Below, piece after piece: positions 14,435-15,087 of a stretch of 15,087 nucleotides of DNA; position 1 is the stretch's first letter; every line of letters starts with the position of its first letter. The translations under genes and the position numbers were made by a program. Under the pieces are notes generated by a model, which saw nothing but the letters and a program-made list of their open reading frames with translations, searched no databases and was not told where the DNA came from. Source of the stretch: VGCC01 sp964495555 (GTDB lineage Bacteria > Actinomycetota > Actinomycetes > S36-B12); NCBI GenBank assembly GCA_964495555.1, contig CAZBWA010000043.1, positions 1 to 15,087 of the forward strand, written 5' to 3'.

Positions 14435-15087
14435 ATGGCTTCTGTGGCAATCCGGATCCGAGGCTTACGACGTGTGTTCGGCGATGTGGTCGCCGTGGAC
14501 GATGTCGACCTCGATGTGTACGACGGTGAATTCCTGACCCTCCTCGGACCCTCGGGTTCGGGCAAGACGACGGTGCTGCGCATGATCGCGGGATTCGAGC
14601 GCCCGGATGCAGGGACGGTCGAGTTAGCGGGGGTCGATGTGACCGATGTGCCGCCCTACGCCCGCGATGTGAACACGGTGTTCCAGGACTACGCCCTCTT
14701 CCCGCACATGACCGTCCTGCAGAACGTGGAGTACGGGTTGATGGTCAAGAAGGTTCCGAAGGCCGAGCGCCTGCAGCGCGCTCTCGAGGCTTTGGAATCG
14801 GTCCGACTCTCCGGCTACGAGAAGCGCACACCGTCGCAACTCTCCGGCGGTCAACGTCAGCGTGTGGCCCTCGCGCGCGCCCTCGTCAACCGACCCAAGG
14901 TCCTCCTGCTGGACGAGCCGCTGGGAGCCCTGGACCTGAAGCTCCGCGAGCAGATGCAGGTGGAGCTCAAGGAGATCCAACGTGAGGTAGGGATCACCTT
15001 CGTTTTCGTGACGCATGATCAAGACGAGGCCCTGACCATGTCCGATCGCATCGCCGTGTTCAACGAGGGTCGGATCGCGCAGGTCGG
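14435..15087 (+). CDS. potA: Spermidine/putrescine-type ABC transporter ATP-binding protein, truncated by window end
   Basis: The first 217 or so residues of a PotA-like ATPase run off the right edge. The start is ATG 14435, although AAGGG is 14 bases away; GTG 14420 is an in-frame alternative with no spacer to that site. Motifs are Walker A GPSGSGKTT (38-46), Q-loop Q84 in VFQDYALFPHMTV, signature LSGGQRQRVALARAL (136-150), Walker B VLLLDEP (156-162) and H-loop H194 in THDQDEALTMSDRIAV. The VFQDYALFPHMTV and EPLGALDLKLREQMQVELK segments are typical of polyamine importers. It is more PotA-like than the iron ATPase upstream. The permease and binding-protein genes would be expected beyond the window, so polyamine specificity is probable but unproven. 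Confidence 0.85.
   Translation, partial: MASVAIRIRGLRRVFGDVVAVDDVDLDVYDGEFLTLLGPSGSGKTTVLRMIAGFERPDAGTVELAGVDVTDVPPYARDVNTVFQDYALFPHMTVLQNVEYGLMVKKVPKAERLQRALEALESVRLSGYEKRTPSQLSGGQRQRVALARALVNRPKVLLLDEPLGALDLKLREQMQVELKEIQREVGITFVFVTHDQDEALTMSDRIAVFNEGRIAQV

Overview
The window is high-GC DNA, roughly two thirds G+C by eye, densely packed with GTG and ATG starts and four-base stop/start overlaps. The actinobacterial-type PurB and PurC, an F420-type (Ddn-family) reductase, a DtxR/IdeR-like iron box and the small SCP-like protein after PurL all point to an actinomycete (Actinomycetota). I cannot place it more finely. It is draft assembly: three runs of exactly 100 N are each flanked by the same 55 bases on both sides. 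These look like unmerged contig overlaps. Removing 155 bases at each site restores one intact reading frame every time, so the affected genes (purC, the crtA-like gene, the vapC-like toxin) are treated here as intact.

Layout. Bases 1-2175 hold the end of purB and purC (late de novo purine synthesis). Bases 2172-6261 hold accessory metabolic genes: galE and a CrtA-like monooxygenase, each overlapping the previous gene by four bases, a convergent F420-dependent-type reductase on the minus strand, and a divergent, Tat-exported, bicovalently flavinylated BBE-family oxidoreductase. Bases 6302-7100 hold a ribbon-helix-helix antitoxin / PIN toxin pair. Bases 7141-10641 return to purine synthesis with purS-purQ-purL and a coupled SCP-like gene. 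Bases 10661-14327 hold an iron-regulated ferric ABC transporter: lipoprotein binding protein, fused double permease and ATPase, behind a DtxR/IdeR-like operator. Bases 14435-15087 begin a PotA-type ATPase that runs off the end.

How the genes fit together. PurS, PurQ and PurL form FGAM synthase (step 4 of IMP synthesis). PurC and PurB act at steps 8 and 9, and PurB also converts adenylosuccinate to AMP. About 5 kb of unrelated genes separates the two purine blocks. The iron transporter has its own promoter/operator and a complete set of parts. I found no rRNA, tRNA, CRISPR array or insertion sequence, and no strong candidate for a wholly new system. The points most worth a second look are the artefactual gaps, the tandem iron box, the interrupted pur cluster with galE coupled to purC, the CrtA-like enzyme without visible carotenoid genes, and the exported flavoprotein.
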